Of a DNA stretch of 35,605 nucleotides, positions 9,883-17,860 are shown piece by piece. Numbering within the stretch: position 1 is the stretch's first letter; each line of letters begins with the position of its first letter. Made by a program: the position numbers and the translations under genes. The notes below the pieces were generated by a model that did not search any database, was not told the origin of the DNA, and saw nothing but the letters and a program-made list of their open reading frames with translations. Source of the DNA: Kineosporiaceae bacterium (GTDB lineage: Bacteria; Actinomycetota; Actinomycetes; Actinomycetales; Kineosporiaceae); assembly GCA_016794595.1 (NCBI GenBank), contig JAEUJN010000074.1, forward strand, positions 1 to 35,605, read 5' to 3'.

Positions 9883-9924
9883 TGGAGCTGAGGGGATTTG
9901 AACCCCTGGCCCCCTCGATGCGAA
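9883..9924 (-). repeat. 3' half of a tRNA-Ala(CGC) gene, probable integrase attachment site
   Basis: Read on the minus strand, this 42-base segment can be laid onto tRNA positions 32-73: anticodon loop TTCGCAT with anticodon CGC, anticodon-stem 3' strand CGAGG, variable loop GGGCC, T-stem AGGGG, T-loop TTCAAAT, T-stem CCCCT, acceptor 3' strand CAGCTCC and discriminator A. U70 would give the alanine-specific G3:U70 pair. The upstream bases that should form the 5' anticodon strand (CCTCG) do not pair, and no D-arm or 5' acceptor exists, so this is a half gene. CCA is not encoded. It lies 185 bp from the start of a tyrosine integrase, the usual place for an att site made by integration into a tRNA 3' half. 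The other junction, with an intact tRNA, must be outside the window. Confidence 0.75.
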
Positions 9925-10021
9925 ACGCGCAGATCGAGCCAACAGCGGGGTACCCTCGAAGTCAAACACGCAGGTCAGAGCCACTTTGTGGACTCTGGTG
10001 GAGCCTCGTGGAGTGCCGTGT

Positions 10022-10050
10022 CGGGACCGTTCACGGGACGGATCCGGGAC
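10022..10050 (+). repeat. Three short direct repeats before the integrase
   Basis: CGGGAC occurs at 10022, 10034 and 10045, the last two within an 11-bp tandem (CGGGACGGATC / CGGGACGGATG). They lie between the tRNA fragment and the integrase start, where integrase arm-type or excisionase sites often sit, so they may be protein-binding sites. Chance is not excluded for such short repeats in GC-rich DNA. Confidence 0.35.
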
Positions 10051-10109
10051 GGATGATCATGGCGGGTAGGGCGTGCCGAGGCGGCTCCGCATCGAGGAGG
10101 CGCTCCGTC

Positions 10110-11576
10110 ATGGGCGGACGACGACGCAAGCCAGGAAAGGTCAAGACCCGGCGGGACTACGCCGGCCGGATCGCGTACACCGCGCTGTACCTGCCGGGAC
10201 CGGATGAGGACTACCTCTCGGCCGGCACGTATGAGACCTACGAGGCGGCCGAGGCCGCCTGGATCGAGCAGGCCGAGGCGCTGCGCCGCGGCGTCCACGT
10301 CGACCCCCGCAAGTCCCGGACGCTGTTCCGGGACTTCGGGTTGTTGTGGATGGAGCTGTTCGTGGCCGACCGGGCGAACACCGCCCGCGGCTACGAGGAT
10401 GCGCTGCGGGTGCATCTGCTACCCACGTTCGGGCACCTGAGGCTGGCCGAGATCACCCCGGAGAAGGTGGCCCGGTGGATCGCCGACCTCGGGCGGCGCG
10501 GCTACCAGCCCAGCACCATCCGCACGTTGAAGGGGCAACTGTCGGGGATCCTCACCACCGCGGTCACCTGGCGGTATCTCTCCGTCCACCCCTGCGTCGG
10601 GATCAAGGCGCCACGGGAGAAGCCACCCCGGATCCGAGCCTTCGAACGCGGAGACGTCGACCGGCTGCTGGCGGGGTTGCCGGGTCCGGTCTCGACGATG
10701 CTGGTCTGGCTCACCGTGCACACCGGGCTGCGGTGGGGTGAGGTCAGCGAGTTACGCGGCCGCGACGTCGTGCTGATCGACCCCGATCAGTACGGCGACG
10801 ACGTGCCGGAGGACGTCGAACTGGTCTACCTGTCCGTGTGCAGGTCGGTCAGTGACGTCGGCGCCAAGCACGCCGACGGCGGTCGGTTCGTTGTCGAGGA
10901 CACCACCAAGGGTGGCCGGGACCGCCGCGTCGGACTCGACCCGCTCACCTCCACCAGACTGCTGGACTTCATCGACAAGCACGCCATCAGACCGGACGAC
11001 CTGCTGTTCGCGCTGTCCCGGCTCCAACCCGAGCTGGACCCGCTTCCCCACGCCGATCCGGTGGCGCTGGAGCCGGTTCCAGTCGACCTCGGTCGGACGG
11101 CACCGGACAAGCTCGGGCGGACCTACGCCCATGGCACCATGTCCGGCTACGGACCCGGACGATGCCGCTGCCCCTGGTGTCGCCGCGCGATCGCCGAGTA
11201 CCGGGCCAAGCGTCGAGCCGAAGGACTCGACCTGAAGGAACGACGACCGAACCGCAAGGGCCGCAATGTGACCGACCACTGCCCGCGGGACTACTTCCGC
11301 CGCAAGGCCTGGGCACCAGCCATCAGCGCGGCCGGGATCGTTGGGCGAGCGACATTTCATGACTTGCGGCATACGCACGCCACGTGGCTCGCGCGCGATG
11401 GGGTGAGCATCGAGATCCTGCGGGAGCGGCTCGGTCACCAGTCGCTGATCACCACCCAGCGGTACATCAGCGCCAGCAGCACCGTCGACACCACCGCCGC
11501 CCTGGCCATGGCCCGGCTCATGTCGAAGCCTGCTGGCCGTCCACGACGTCCAGGGGTCCTCCGCCCCGTCGGGTAG
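10110..11576 (+). CDS. Tyrosine site-specific recombinase (integrase)
   Basis: This 488-residue protein carries the tyrosine recombinase catalytic set: R208 in TGLRWGE, H417 and R420 in HDLRH, H443 in LGHQS and the nucleophile Y452. An N-terminal arm-binding region (AGTYETYEAAEAA) and an SAM-like core-binding domain (residues about 70-160) precede the catalytic domain. Between the first arginine and HxxR is a roughly 100-residue insertion with the motif GYGPGRCRCPWCRRA, a cysteine-rich element shared by many actinobacterial proteins and possibly metal-binding. I choose the ATG at 10110 because GGAGG lies 9 bases upstream; earlier in-frame starts run into the att region. It would integrate an element at the adjacent tRNA-Ala 3' end. 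All catalytic residues are present, so the enzyme may be active. Confidence 0.93.
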   Translation: MGGRRRKPGKVKTRRDYAGRIAYTALYLPGPDEDYLSAGTYETYEAAEAAWIEQAEALRRGVHVDPRKSRTLFRDFGLLWMELFVADRANTARGYEDALRVHLLPTFGHLRLAEITPEKVARWIADLGRRGYQPSTIRTLKGQLSGILTTAVTWRYLSVHPCVGIKAPREKPPRIRAFERGDVDRLLAGLPGPVSTMLVWLTVHTGLRWGEVSELRGRDVVLIDPDQYGDDVPEDVELVYLSVCRSVSDVGAKHADGGRFVVEDTTKGGRDRRVGLDPLTSTRLLDFIDKHAIRPDDLLFALSRLQPELDPLPHADPVALEPVPVDLGRTAPDKLGRTYAHGTMSGYGPGRCRCPWCRRAIAEYRAKRRAEGLDLKERRPNRKGRNVTDHCPRDYFRRKAWAPAISAAGIVGRATFHDLRHTHATWLARDGVSIEILRERLGHQSLITTQRYISASSTVDTTAALAMARLMSKPAGRPRRPGVLRPVG

Positions 11577-11587
11577 ATCGCAGAGAG

Positions 11588-11791
11588 TCACAGTTGGTCG
11601 AAGTACCTGCGGATCACATCGGCCATGAGCTTGCGCCGCTGGTCGAGAAACTCGAGATACGAGGCCGCGGTCACCTCGGCCAGACCCGCAGGGATGGCGT
11701 TCTCGGCCAGGTTGCGCTCGCGGTCTTCGCTATGGGTGATCTCGCCGAGCGTCAGTCGGTGGCTCTCGATCTGTTGCGCCATCTCGGCCAT
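11588..11791 (-). CDS. Short hypothetical protein, possible C-terminal gene remnant
   Basis: A 67-residue frame (MAEMAQQIESHRL ... RRYFDQL) is strongly helical and charged, with balanced composition rather than the arginine/proline-rich look of antisense frames, so it has probably been coding. The sequence resembles the helical tail of a longer protein: the in-frame region upstream runs only to a stop at 11849-11851 and is low-complexity, and no good ribosome binding site precedes the ATG. It may be the C-terminal end of a truncated gene or a small independent protein. I do not recognise the family. It converges on the integrase, with the two stops 11 bp apart. Confidence 0.4.
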   Translation of the reverse strand: MAEMAQQIESHRLTLGEITHSEDRERNLAENAIPAGLAEVTAASYLEFLDQRRKLMADVIRRYFDQL

Positions 11792-11826
11792 TGCAGCGGC
11801 CGGCTGCCTCTCGGACGACCTGTTTG

Positions 11827-12036
11827 GTGGAGGTCGCGCGGGCCTACCTCAGAGATGGCGTCAAGGGGCCAGGCCTGACCCGTCGCCTCGCCTCCATCTT
11901 CGACCGGCCCGAGGCCACAATCTCTGACTAGATCGCCGCCGCCCGGCACCGGCGGTTCCTATCGCCCGCAACGGCGGGGCGACGTGGCGCCGGCCCCGGG
12001 GCCTGCCTCACCCCCGAAGGGGCCGACCAGGGCTGA
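11827..12036 (+). pseudogene. Helix-turn-helix protein remnant with in-frame TAG
   Basis: Reading from 11827 gives VEVARAYLRDGVKGPGLTRRL, then a segment ending ATISD, a TAG at 11929-11931, and, in the same frame, IAAARHRRFLSPATAGRRG leading to LTPEGADQG and TGA at 12034. The whole follows the pattern of a common actinobacterial helix-turn-helix tail (a VAxxYL start, a recognition-helix region, an ARxxGxLxPxxxGRxG linker and a final LTPEA). The stop falls inside the helix-turn-helix, at a place where tryptophan or tyrosine would be tolerated, and the 5' part of the gene is absent. It is best read as a decayed C-terminal fragment. The family assignment is by pattern only. Confidence 0.45.
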
Positions 12037-12070
12037 GTGCGTGTGGCGACGTCCGGTACGGATGGGAATA

Positions 12071-13441
12071 TCACAAAGGGAGACCAGAGACTACGACGAT
12101 GGCAGCGAGGTGCTCTGCGGCCACGGACAGCGGAATGCGCTCCTGCTCAACCCGCCGGAAGCCAGCGCACACGGGCGCGGTCAGCATCGCGTAGAGCTCG
12201 GCCTCCGCCGACGTCAGGTGCGGCACATTGCGAGCGTCCCAGCGCACCGGCCGGCCCTTGGGGTCTTGGTTCGTCCCCCAGCGGCCCCACCGCCGGTAGG
12301 CGTCCACGTCCATGAGCATCGAGGCGGCCGGCACCCCCGCGGCGCGGAACCCGTCGAGGATCTCCAGACCGTCGGCGTCCATGTCGCCCCAGTAGACGAC
12401 GACCGGCGCCTGGACCAGCCACGGGACCGAGGCGATCGTGCTGCCGCCACGGCCGACACCCTCGACACTTACGCCGCCCGGCACCGGCGGGAAGTTGACG
12501 GCCGTGTCCTTGTTCTCGGAGATCAGGACGACGCGCGGGGTGTAGGCGGGCGCCATAACGTCGCCGACCGAGACGCAGTCGTGCCGCCGTCCTCCGCTGG
12601 CCAGGTGCCCCGGGTCTAGGTAGGTGAGGTTGACGCGCGGCGGGTGCGCCGGCGCCAGGCCCAGATCGTCACGTCCGGCCAGCAGCCGCACCAGGTGCTG
12701 GCGCGTGTTGAGCCACTTCGCGTGGAGCCCCTCGATCGGCACCTGCCGAGGCGTCAGCCGGGTCTGGACGACTCCGTCGAGACCTCCGCCGGCACCTCCG
12801 GCGAGACCGGTGGCCGGCACCTGGGCCGAGAACCACGCGGCGGCCCGGCACAGCAGCTCGAAGTCCAGGTCGCTGAAAGCATCCACCGCGCGCACCGCAC
12901 GCACCAGCGCGGGATAGAGCACCTGACCTGCTGGCTCGTTCGCGCCTACGGCATCAACCGCATCGACCGCGTCCCGCGCCGGATCCGCGCTGCTGGTCGC
13001 GTCACCCGGGGCCGGGGCAGGCTCGGCGAGCATGGAGGCCGGCGCTGTGAGCAGGTGCGGAAACTGGGCCGCTACCACGGCCGCACGCGCCCGGCCCTGG
13101 CGAAGCCGTGCCGGCCACGGCCCAGCGACGAGCTTCGCCGCGGTGTCGACGTCTGGCACGACGACGTGAGTGGGCAGCTGCTGGTCGGTCCCCGACACCC
13201 TCCGGCCGGCGTGGCGCACCTCGACGTCGTGCTCGGCCCCGTACCGGCGCCACTGTGCCGCCCACGCGACTACCTGGGGAAATGATGACGCAAGCGCCGT
13301 CGACGACGCCCGGCCCAGGGGGAACTCGTGCGGCCAGCCCGCCGAGTCAGGCGCGGGTGCGCCCTCAGCGACGACTGCCTGGGCCCACGTGCGTGCCAGG
13401 CGCCGCTCGACTTCGTCTAGGACCGCGGGGACCTGCTTCAA
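12071..13441 (-). CDS. jetD: JetD, TOPRIM-domain nuclease subunit of type I Wadjet
   Basis: This 456-residue protein ends in a TOPRIM domain with the acidic residues expected for metal binding: E309 in LISENKDT and the DxDxDG-like triad D353-M-D-A-D-G in YWGDMDADG. An N-terminal DUF3322-type region precedes it, split by an alanine/proline-rich stretch near residues 140-170. JetD is the plasmid-cleaving subunit of Wadjet, acting when the JetABC condensin-like complex has extruded a small circular DNA. The start is a TTG at 13441, 7 bases after the jetC stop, behind a weak GAGAG. It is the last gene of the four-gene operon. The catalytic acids are intact, so cleavage activity is expected. Confidence 0.93.
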   Translation of the reverse strand: MKQVPAVLDEVERRLARTWAQAVVAEGAPAPDSAGWPHEFPLGRASSTALASSFPQVVAWAAQWRRYGAEHDVEVRHAGRRVSGTDQQLPTHVVVPDVDTAAKLVAGPWPARLRQGRARAAVVAAQFPHLLTAPASMLAEPAPAPGDATSSADPARDAVDAVDAVGANEPAGQVLYPALVRAVRAVDAFSDLDFELLCRAAAWFSAQVPATGLAGGAGGGLDGVVQTRLTPRQVPIEGLHAKWLNTRQHLVRLLAGRDDLGLAPAHPPRVNLTYLDPGHLASGGRRHDCVSVGDVMAPAYTPRVVLISENKDTAVNFPPVPGGVSVEGVGRGGSTIASVPWLVQAPVVVYWGDMDADGLEILDGFRAAGVPAASMLMDVDAYRRWGRWGTNQDPKGRPVRWDARNVPHLTSAEAELYAMLTAPVCAGFRRVEQERIPLSVAAEHLAAIVVVSGLPL

Positions 13442-13448
13442 CGTACTC

Positions 13449-16400
13449 TCACCTGGCCACCCGCACGCCGAGCTTGTCCTCCAGCGCCATCATCGCTGCC
13501 TGCTCGTGGAAGGTTTGCGCGTCCGTGACCTCTGTGACGAACGAGTAGTGCAGCTTGGTGTTCTTAGTGACCATCAGCAAGTGGTCCATGTGCGGCTCGA
13601 GCGCTGAGACCTTGTCCGGCGGCGCTCCGACGATCAGCTGGAACCCCAACCCCTTCCAAGCGGCCACCGCCCGGCCCGCGAACTCGCTGTCGGACTTGAT
13701 GAAGCCCTCGTCGATCAGGACGGGAGCGAACCGGGGCCGGTCCCGCTGCTCGTCACCGAGCCGGAAGCGCAGCGCCGCGCCGATGATGAACGCGATCAGC
13801 TCCTGGCTCTCCCCGCCGCTCTTGCCGCCCAGCGACGAGTACACCGCCAGCGTCGAGCCGTCGAACTCGTCGTAGCGCTCAGCCGTCACACGCACGTGCA
13901 ATCGCACGTCCAGCAGCGGCACCCGGTCGGACACCTTGGGGTCGAACCGTGCGTCACCCGGCTTGCGCAGCCGCCCCATGAACGAGCGAAGCTGCTCGAA
14001 GCGCCGGCGCAGACCATCCTCGTCCAAGTCCTGCGTCGCGCCGGACGCGAGCTCGCGCAGGTCGCGTAGGAACTGGTGGACCGCCTCCGGGCGGGTGCTG
14101 TTCAGCACGATGCGCAATCGGTCACGGGTGGCGCTGAAGGGCAACGAGCCAAGGATCCGGTTGATCGGCTCCAAGCGGTCGCGGATGTCGCGGACGGCGG
14201 AGTCCATCGCGCCCGACAACGGCACCAGGTCCTCTCCCGACCACTTCATCAGCCGGTCGCGCCACGCCTCGCGCCGCTGCGCCAGGCCGGTACTGACGAT
14301 CTCGGCGAGGATCTCGGCGTACTCCTCGTAGGACGAGATGCCGGTCCCGCGGTTCGGATCAGGGAAGCGGGTCTGGTATAGCGCGAACGTGCGCTCCAGG
14401 TCGACGGCGGCCTGCTTGCGGGTTCGTTCGGCTTCCGCGACAGCCTTGGACAGGGTCTGGCGCATCTTCTGCAGGTTCTGACCGAACCGTGAGAGGTCGT
14501 CCGCGTCGTCGCCAGCGGCGTCGACGTAGTACCCGTTCAGCGTGGCGGCGTGCGCGTCGGCGTGCGCGACGAGCTCGTCGCCGCCTTCGCGCTCGAGCCG
14601 GTCGATCTCGTCGCCGACCTCGTCCTGCCGCCCGCACAGCTCGTCCCATTCGGTGTTGAGTCCTTTGTCGAGCTCCTGGGCCCGCCAGCAGTCCTGCTGT
14701 GCCTGCGTGACGGTCTCGTCTAGCTCGGTGATGCGCGCCTGCAGCGCCGAGAGGCGGTCGTCGGACTCCATGATCCGCCGGTGGCTGGCCTGCAGCTCGG
14801 CCAGGCGCGTTTCGGCGGAGTCGATGTCGATGTCGTCGAACGTCTCGTCCATCAGGGCCTCGTGCGCGCTGCGCAAGTCCCCGAGCCGCCTCTCGCGCTC
14901 ACCGATCGCGTTGCGTTCGGCGTCCAGCGCTCGCAGCGCCATCTCGACGTCGTCGAGCTCGGCGTCAATCTCGGCGAGCGCCTCGGTGTTGGAGAAGCCG
15001 ATGACCTTGCCGCTGTAGCCCTGCCCGTGCGCGCCTCGGCCGCCCTGGCGCGTCTGGCCGGCCAAGGTGATCTGGAGGGTGCGCCCGTCGAGCTGCTCGG
15101 CGGTCTCGACGCACGCCGCGTTGCGCGACGGCTCGGACACGTGCCGGCGGACCCAGCCGATGAACGGGCTGTCGTTCTTGAACAGCAGCTTGCTGGCAAC
15201 CTTGTCCGGGTCGGGGTCGGCGACGCCGTCTAGGCCAAGCGGGACGCTCTGGAAGTGCAGCCGACTGCTCAGCTGTTCCCCGTCGATTGCCCGGCTGAAC
15301 GCGGCGAAGTGCTGCTGCGGCACGAGCAGGGTCCGGGCGCTCGACGAGAGCACCGTCTCGATCGCGTGTCGCCAGCGACGCTGGTCGGGCGCGACGTCGA
15401 TGAGCTCGGCCAGGAACGACAGCTGGTCCAGACTCAGCCCTGCCGCCTGGGCCACTTGGACCCGCAACCGGTGCAGCATCTCCGGGACGCGGCCTTCACG
15501 CCCTTGTAGGGATGCGCGGTCGTCGAGCAAGGTCCGCTTGCGCTGCTCCAGGGGGTAGGAGCGCCGCCCGACGTCGTCGCGCTCTTGACGCAGGGCGGCG
15601 CTCCGGGCGTCCCTGTCGGCCAGGAACACGGCGGCGTCGGCCTGGGCCTGGGCGAACACGGGCGCCTGCCGCAGGTCGAGCTCCAGCACCCGGGCGCGGG
15701 CAGCGAGACGGTTGAAGCGGTCGGCGCGCTCCCGAACGACGCTCTCGGCCGTCGCGATCCGGGATGTGAGCTGCTCGAGTTCCTCCCCGCCGCTGGCGCG
15801 GTGCTCCTCTTTCGTGGCTTCCAGCTCCGCCCTGAGCGCGAGCAGCCTCTGCTCTGCCACACGCAGCGCGGCGGACGCCAGCGCGCGCCGCTCACGGTTG
15901 GCGTCGACGGCGCTGTCGAGCACCGTTCGTTCGCGCCGGGCGGCCCACAGCGTCAGCGGGCTCGGCCCCATCACGGTCAGGCCGAACGTGTCGATCTGCC
16001 TGATCTTCCTGCCGCTGTCCTCGTACGCCTTCCAGTACCCGGTGATCGGGTCGAGCAACTGCGCCTTCTCCTGGGCCGTGACCATGGCCCGGTAGGCATC
16101 CTCGAGGTCGTCGAAGTGCTCCAGGGCGCGGTCGGCGGCACTGAACGTCGCCGGCACCTCCAGCACCATTTCCCTGTACAGCTCGTCCGGCGTGCGGAAG
16201 TTGCCGCCGGCCTGGATTCGCGCCAGCAGCCGCAGAGCCATCGCGCCGTCCGCCTTATCGCCGATCCCCAGCCGCGTGAAGATCCTCGTGGCGAACTCGG
16301 TGTAGTTGTTGTGCGTGCCCAGCCCGGCGAAGGCCTCCTTGAGCGCCTTGGGCGCGAAGCGCTGGTCGGCGAAGCGGGCCAGATCGGCCACGTCGAGCAG

Positions 16401-16970
16401 GCCGTCGAAGGTCAGGAACCGCGGCACCAGGTCGCCCGCACGGGTCGCGGTAGCCGGGACGAAGTAGACGCGTGCGACTGTGAAGTGCTCACCGGCACCG
16501 CTGGCATACACGGCCGCGACCGCCCCCCACGTGGGCCCGTCCTGCCCGCGCAGCAGCTGCGCCTTCTCCTCCCCGAAGGAGTCCGAGGTGGTGTCAGTCT
16601 GCCCGCGCAGGTAGGACAGCAAGTTGCGCTGTTCCTCCGAGCGCGCGCGGCCGCCGACGGCGTCGTTCGACGCGCCGTTGAAGGGCGTGTCGTGACGCAT
16701 CATCAGCGCCAGGTACGCGTCGAGCAGGGTGCTCTTGCCTGAGCCGGACCCGCCAGTCATCAGGGTGGACTGCGGGTGGAACCGGACGGTGTGTGCGCCC
16801 TCGTAGCCGCCCCAGTTGACCAGCTGCAGCGACTCGATTCTCCACTGCGACGTCCCCGCCTCAGCCGCACCGGTCGCCGAGGTCGCCACCCGAGATGCTG
16901 GCGGTGCTGGTGACGGGGTTGCCGTTGGGGCAGGAAACAGCGCGAGCGCGTCGTACTCGGTCGTGGTCAT
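13449..16970 (-). CDS. jetC: JetC, SMC/MukB-like ATPase of type I Wadjet
   Basis: The product is 1173 residues with the split ABC-ATPase layout of SMC proteins. Walker A (GGSGSGKST) is at residues 73-81, a long coiled-coil arm occupies roughly residues 330-960 with a hinge-like middle near 500-640, and a C-terminal half-ATPase carries the signature motif GGKSGGESQ (1048-1056) and Walker B VLIDEG with D1087-E1088. The first 40 residues are a low-complexity extension. JetC is the motor of the Wadjet complex, which resembles the MukBEF condensin and extrudes DNA loops. The ATG overlaps the jetB stop in an ATGA, indicating translational coupling. All nucleotide-binding motifs are intact. Confidence 0.95.
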   Translation of the reverse strand: MTTTEYDALALFPAPTATPSPAPPASRVATSATGAAEAGTSQWRIESLQLVNWGGYEGAHTVRFHPQSTLMTGGSGSGKSTLLDAYLALMMRHDTPFNGASNDAVGGRARSEEQRNLLSYLRGQTDTTSDSFGEEKAQLLRGQDGPTWGAVAAVYASGAGEHFTVARVYFVPATATRAGDLVPRFLTFDGLLDVADLARFADQRFAPKALKEAFAGLGTHNNYTEFATRIFTRLGIGDKADGAMALRLLARIQAGGNFRTPDELYREMVLEVPATFSAADRALEHFDDLEDAYRAMVTAQEKAQLLDPITGYWKAYEDSGRKIRQIDTFGLTVMGPSPLTLWAARRERTVLDSAVDANRERRALASAALRVAEQRLLALRAELEATKEEHRASGGEELEQLTSRIATAESVVRERADRFNRLAARARVLELDLRQAPVFAQAQADAAVFLADRDARSAALRQERDDVGRRSYPLEQRKRTLLDDRASLQGREGRVPEMLHRLRVQVAQAAGLSLDQLSFLAELIDVAPDQRRWRHAIETVLSSSARTLLVPQQHFAAFSRAIDGEQLSSRLHFQSVPLGLDGVADPDPDKVASKLLFKNDSPFIGWVRRHVSEPSRNAACVETAEQLDGRTLQITLAGQTRQGGRGAHGQGYSGKVIGFSNTEALAEIDAELDDVEMALRALDAERNAIGERERRLGDLRSAHEALMDETFDDIDIDSAETRLAELQASHRRIMESDDRLSALQARITELDETVTQAQQDCWRAQELDKGLNTEWDELCGRQDEVGDEIDRLEREGGDELVAHADAHAATLNGYYVDAAGDDADDLSRFGQNLQKMRQTLSKAVAEAERTRKQAAVDLERTFALYQTRFPDPNRGTGISSYEEYAEILAEIVSTGLAQRREAWRDRLMKWSGEDLVPLSGAMDSAVRDIRDRLEPINRILGSLPFSATRDRLRIVLNSTRPEAVHQFLRDLRELASGATQDLDEDGLRRRFEQLRSFMGRLRKPGDARFDPKVSDRVPLLDVRLHVRVTAERYDEFDGSTLAVYSSLGGKSGGESQELIAFIIGAALRFRLGDEQRDRPRFAPVLIDEGFIKSDSEFAGRAVAAWKGLGFQLIVGAPPDKVSALEPHMDHLLMVTKNTKLHYSFVTEVTDAQTFHEQAAMMALEDKLGVRVAR

Positions 16971-17860
16971 GGTGTCGCCTCTCGTGCCGCGTGCTCGTCG
17001 CCTGCGCTGGCGGCTTCGGCGTCGCTTTGCTCTTCGTCGCTGTTGGCTTCGCTGCTTGTCTCTAGGCGGTCGGTGTCGCTGCTGTTCTCGGACTGTAACC
17101 AGCGCAGCAGCTCCCGCAGGCGTTCCAACGGCAGGATCACGTCGATGACCGGGCTGATCTCGTACCGTTCGGAACCCTTGGCCCCAAGGAGCAGGCCCGC
17201 GGAGACCAGGCTGTCGACGGCGTTTTCCGCACGGCGCCGGTCCCGGGCCCGGTCGGTGGCGTGGGCCGGGCGCAAGGACTCCACGTGGTCGAGCATCTCC
17301 ACGCGGTCAATGAACGCGCGCGGCGCACCGTTGGCCTCCTCTGCCCGCGAGCGGCGACGCAGATATACCAGCAGGACCGTCTCCTCCCGCGTCCAGGCGG
17401 TGTCGTACAGCAACGTCGGGTACCGGGCGCTGCCGTCAGCCGAGATCGGGAACTTGTAGGCGACCTCCTTATCCCGATGCAGGTGCAGGCCGAGGAACAT
17501 CTCGTTAAGGCGGGAGCGGACCACGACCGGGTTGAGCAGCAGTGCCTTCCACTCCCGCGGGTGCGTCGCACCGGTGATGAAGCGGTTCTTGAGCAGCGCG
17601 ACGAGCGCGCGGCGCTGGTCCAGAGTCAGGCGGCCCTCGTCGCCTTCCCAGAGGCTGACCCCGAGCGGCTCGTCCGGGTCTAGGTATTCGAGTGCGCGCG
17701 GGTCGAGGCCGTACGTCGCACCGGACGAGGCTGCTCCGAGGGGCGCCGCCCGCTCGTCGAGGTCGTCGACGTCATCTCCGACGTAGAGGTCATCGCCACC
17801 CTCGATGCCGTCAACGTCGCGGCCTGGCGTGGGCGCGATCAAGTCGTCGTTGGTGGTCAT
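16967..17860 (-). CDS. jetB: JetB, MukE-like subunit (DUF4194) of type I Wadjet
   Basis: This 297-residue protein has the winged-helix organisation of DUF4194: a core from about residue 60 to 250 with the segments LDQRRALVALLKNRFI and VLLVYLRRR, flanked by an acidic N-terminus and a serine/glutamate-rich tail (about 255-297). JetB is the MukE-like accessory protein that links the JetA kleisin to the JetC ATPase heads. Both ends overlap neighbours by 4 bases: its ATG overlaps the jetA TGA (17857-17860) and its TGA overlaps the jetC ATG (16967-16970). The assignment relies on the family pattern and the fixed jetA-B-C-D order. Confidence 0.92.
   Translation of the reverse strand: MTTNDDLIAPTPGRDVDGIEGGDDLYVGDDVDDLDERAAPLGAASSGATYGLDPRALEYLDPDEPLGVSLWEGDEGRLTLDQRRALVALLKNRFITGATHPREWKALLLNPVVVRSRLNEMFLGLHLHRDKEVAYKFPISADGSARYPTLLYDTAWTREETVLLVYLRRRSRAEEANGAPRAFIDRVEMLDHVESLRPAHATDRARDRRRAENAVDSLVSAGLLLGAKGSERYEISPVIDVILPLERLRELLRWLQSENSSDTDRLETSSEANSDEEQSDAEAASAGDEHAAREATP

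Larger units (their letters stand above)
9497..10109. other. Recombination-junction region without an intact gene
   Basis: No complete gene is visible in these 613 bp. From left to right the region holds a scrap of argJ, about 200 bp of uninformative sequence, a strong hairpin, the 3' half of a tRNA-Ala gene on the minus strand, and a leader with short CGGGAC repeats before the integrase. Short open frames here have no recognisable protein beyond the argJ scrap. The mixture looks like an integration junction. Confidence 0.6.
11577..12070. other. Remnant-containing region between integrase and Wadjet
   Basis: These 494 bp hold no intact gene of recognisable function. They contain a 67-codon minus-strand remnant (11588-11791) and, beginning 35 bp further on, a plus-strand remnant interrupted by a stop (11827-12036). 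I see no clear terminator hairpin for jetD, which ends at 12071. Confidence 0.5.

Noticed and set aside
9883-9924. tmRNA (ssrA) 3' end
   Set aside because: The acceptor end CAGCTCCA also fits tmRNA, but the sequence continues upstream into a full anticodon-stem 3' strand and a CGC anticodon loop, which match tRNA-Ala(CGC).
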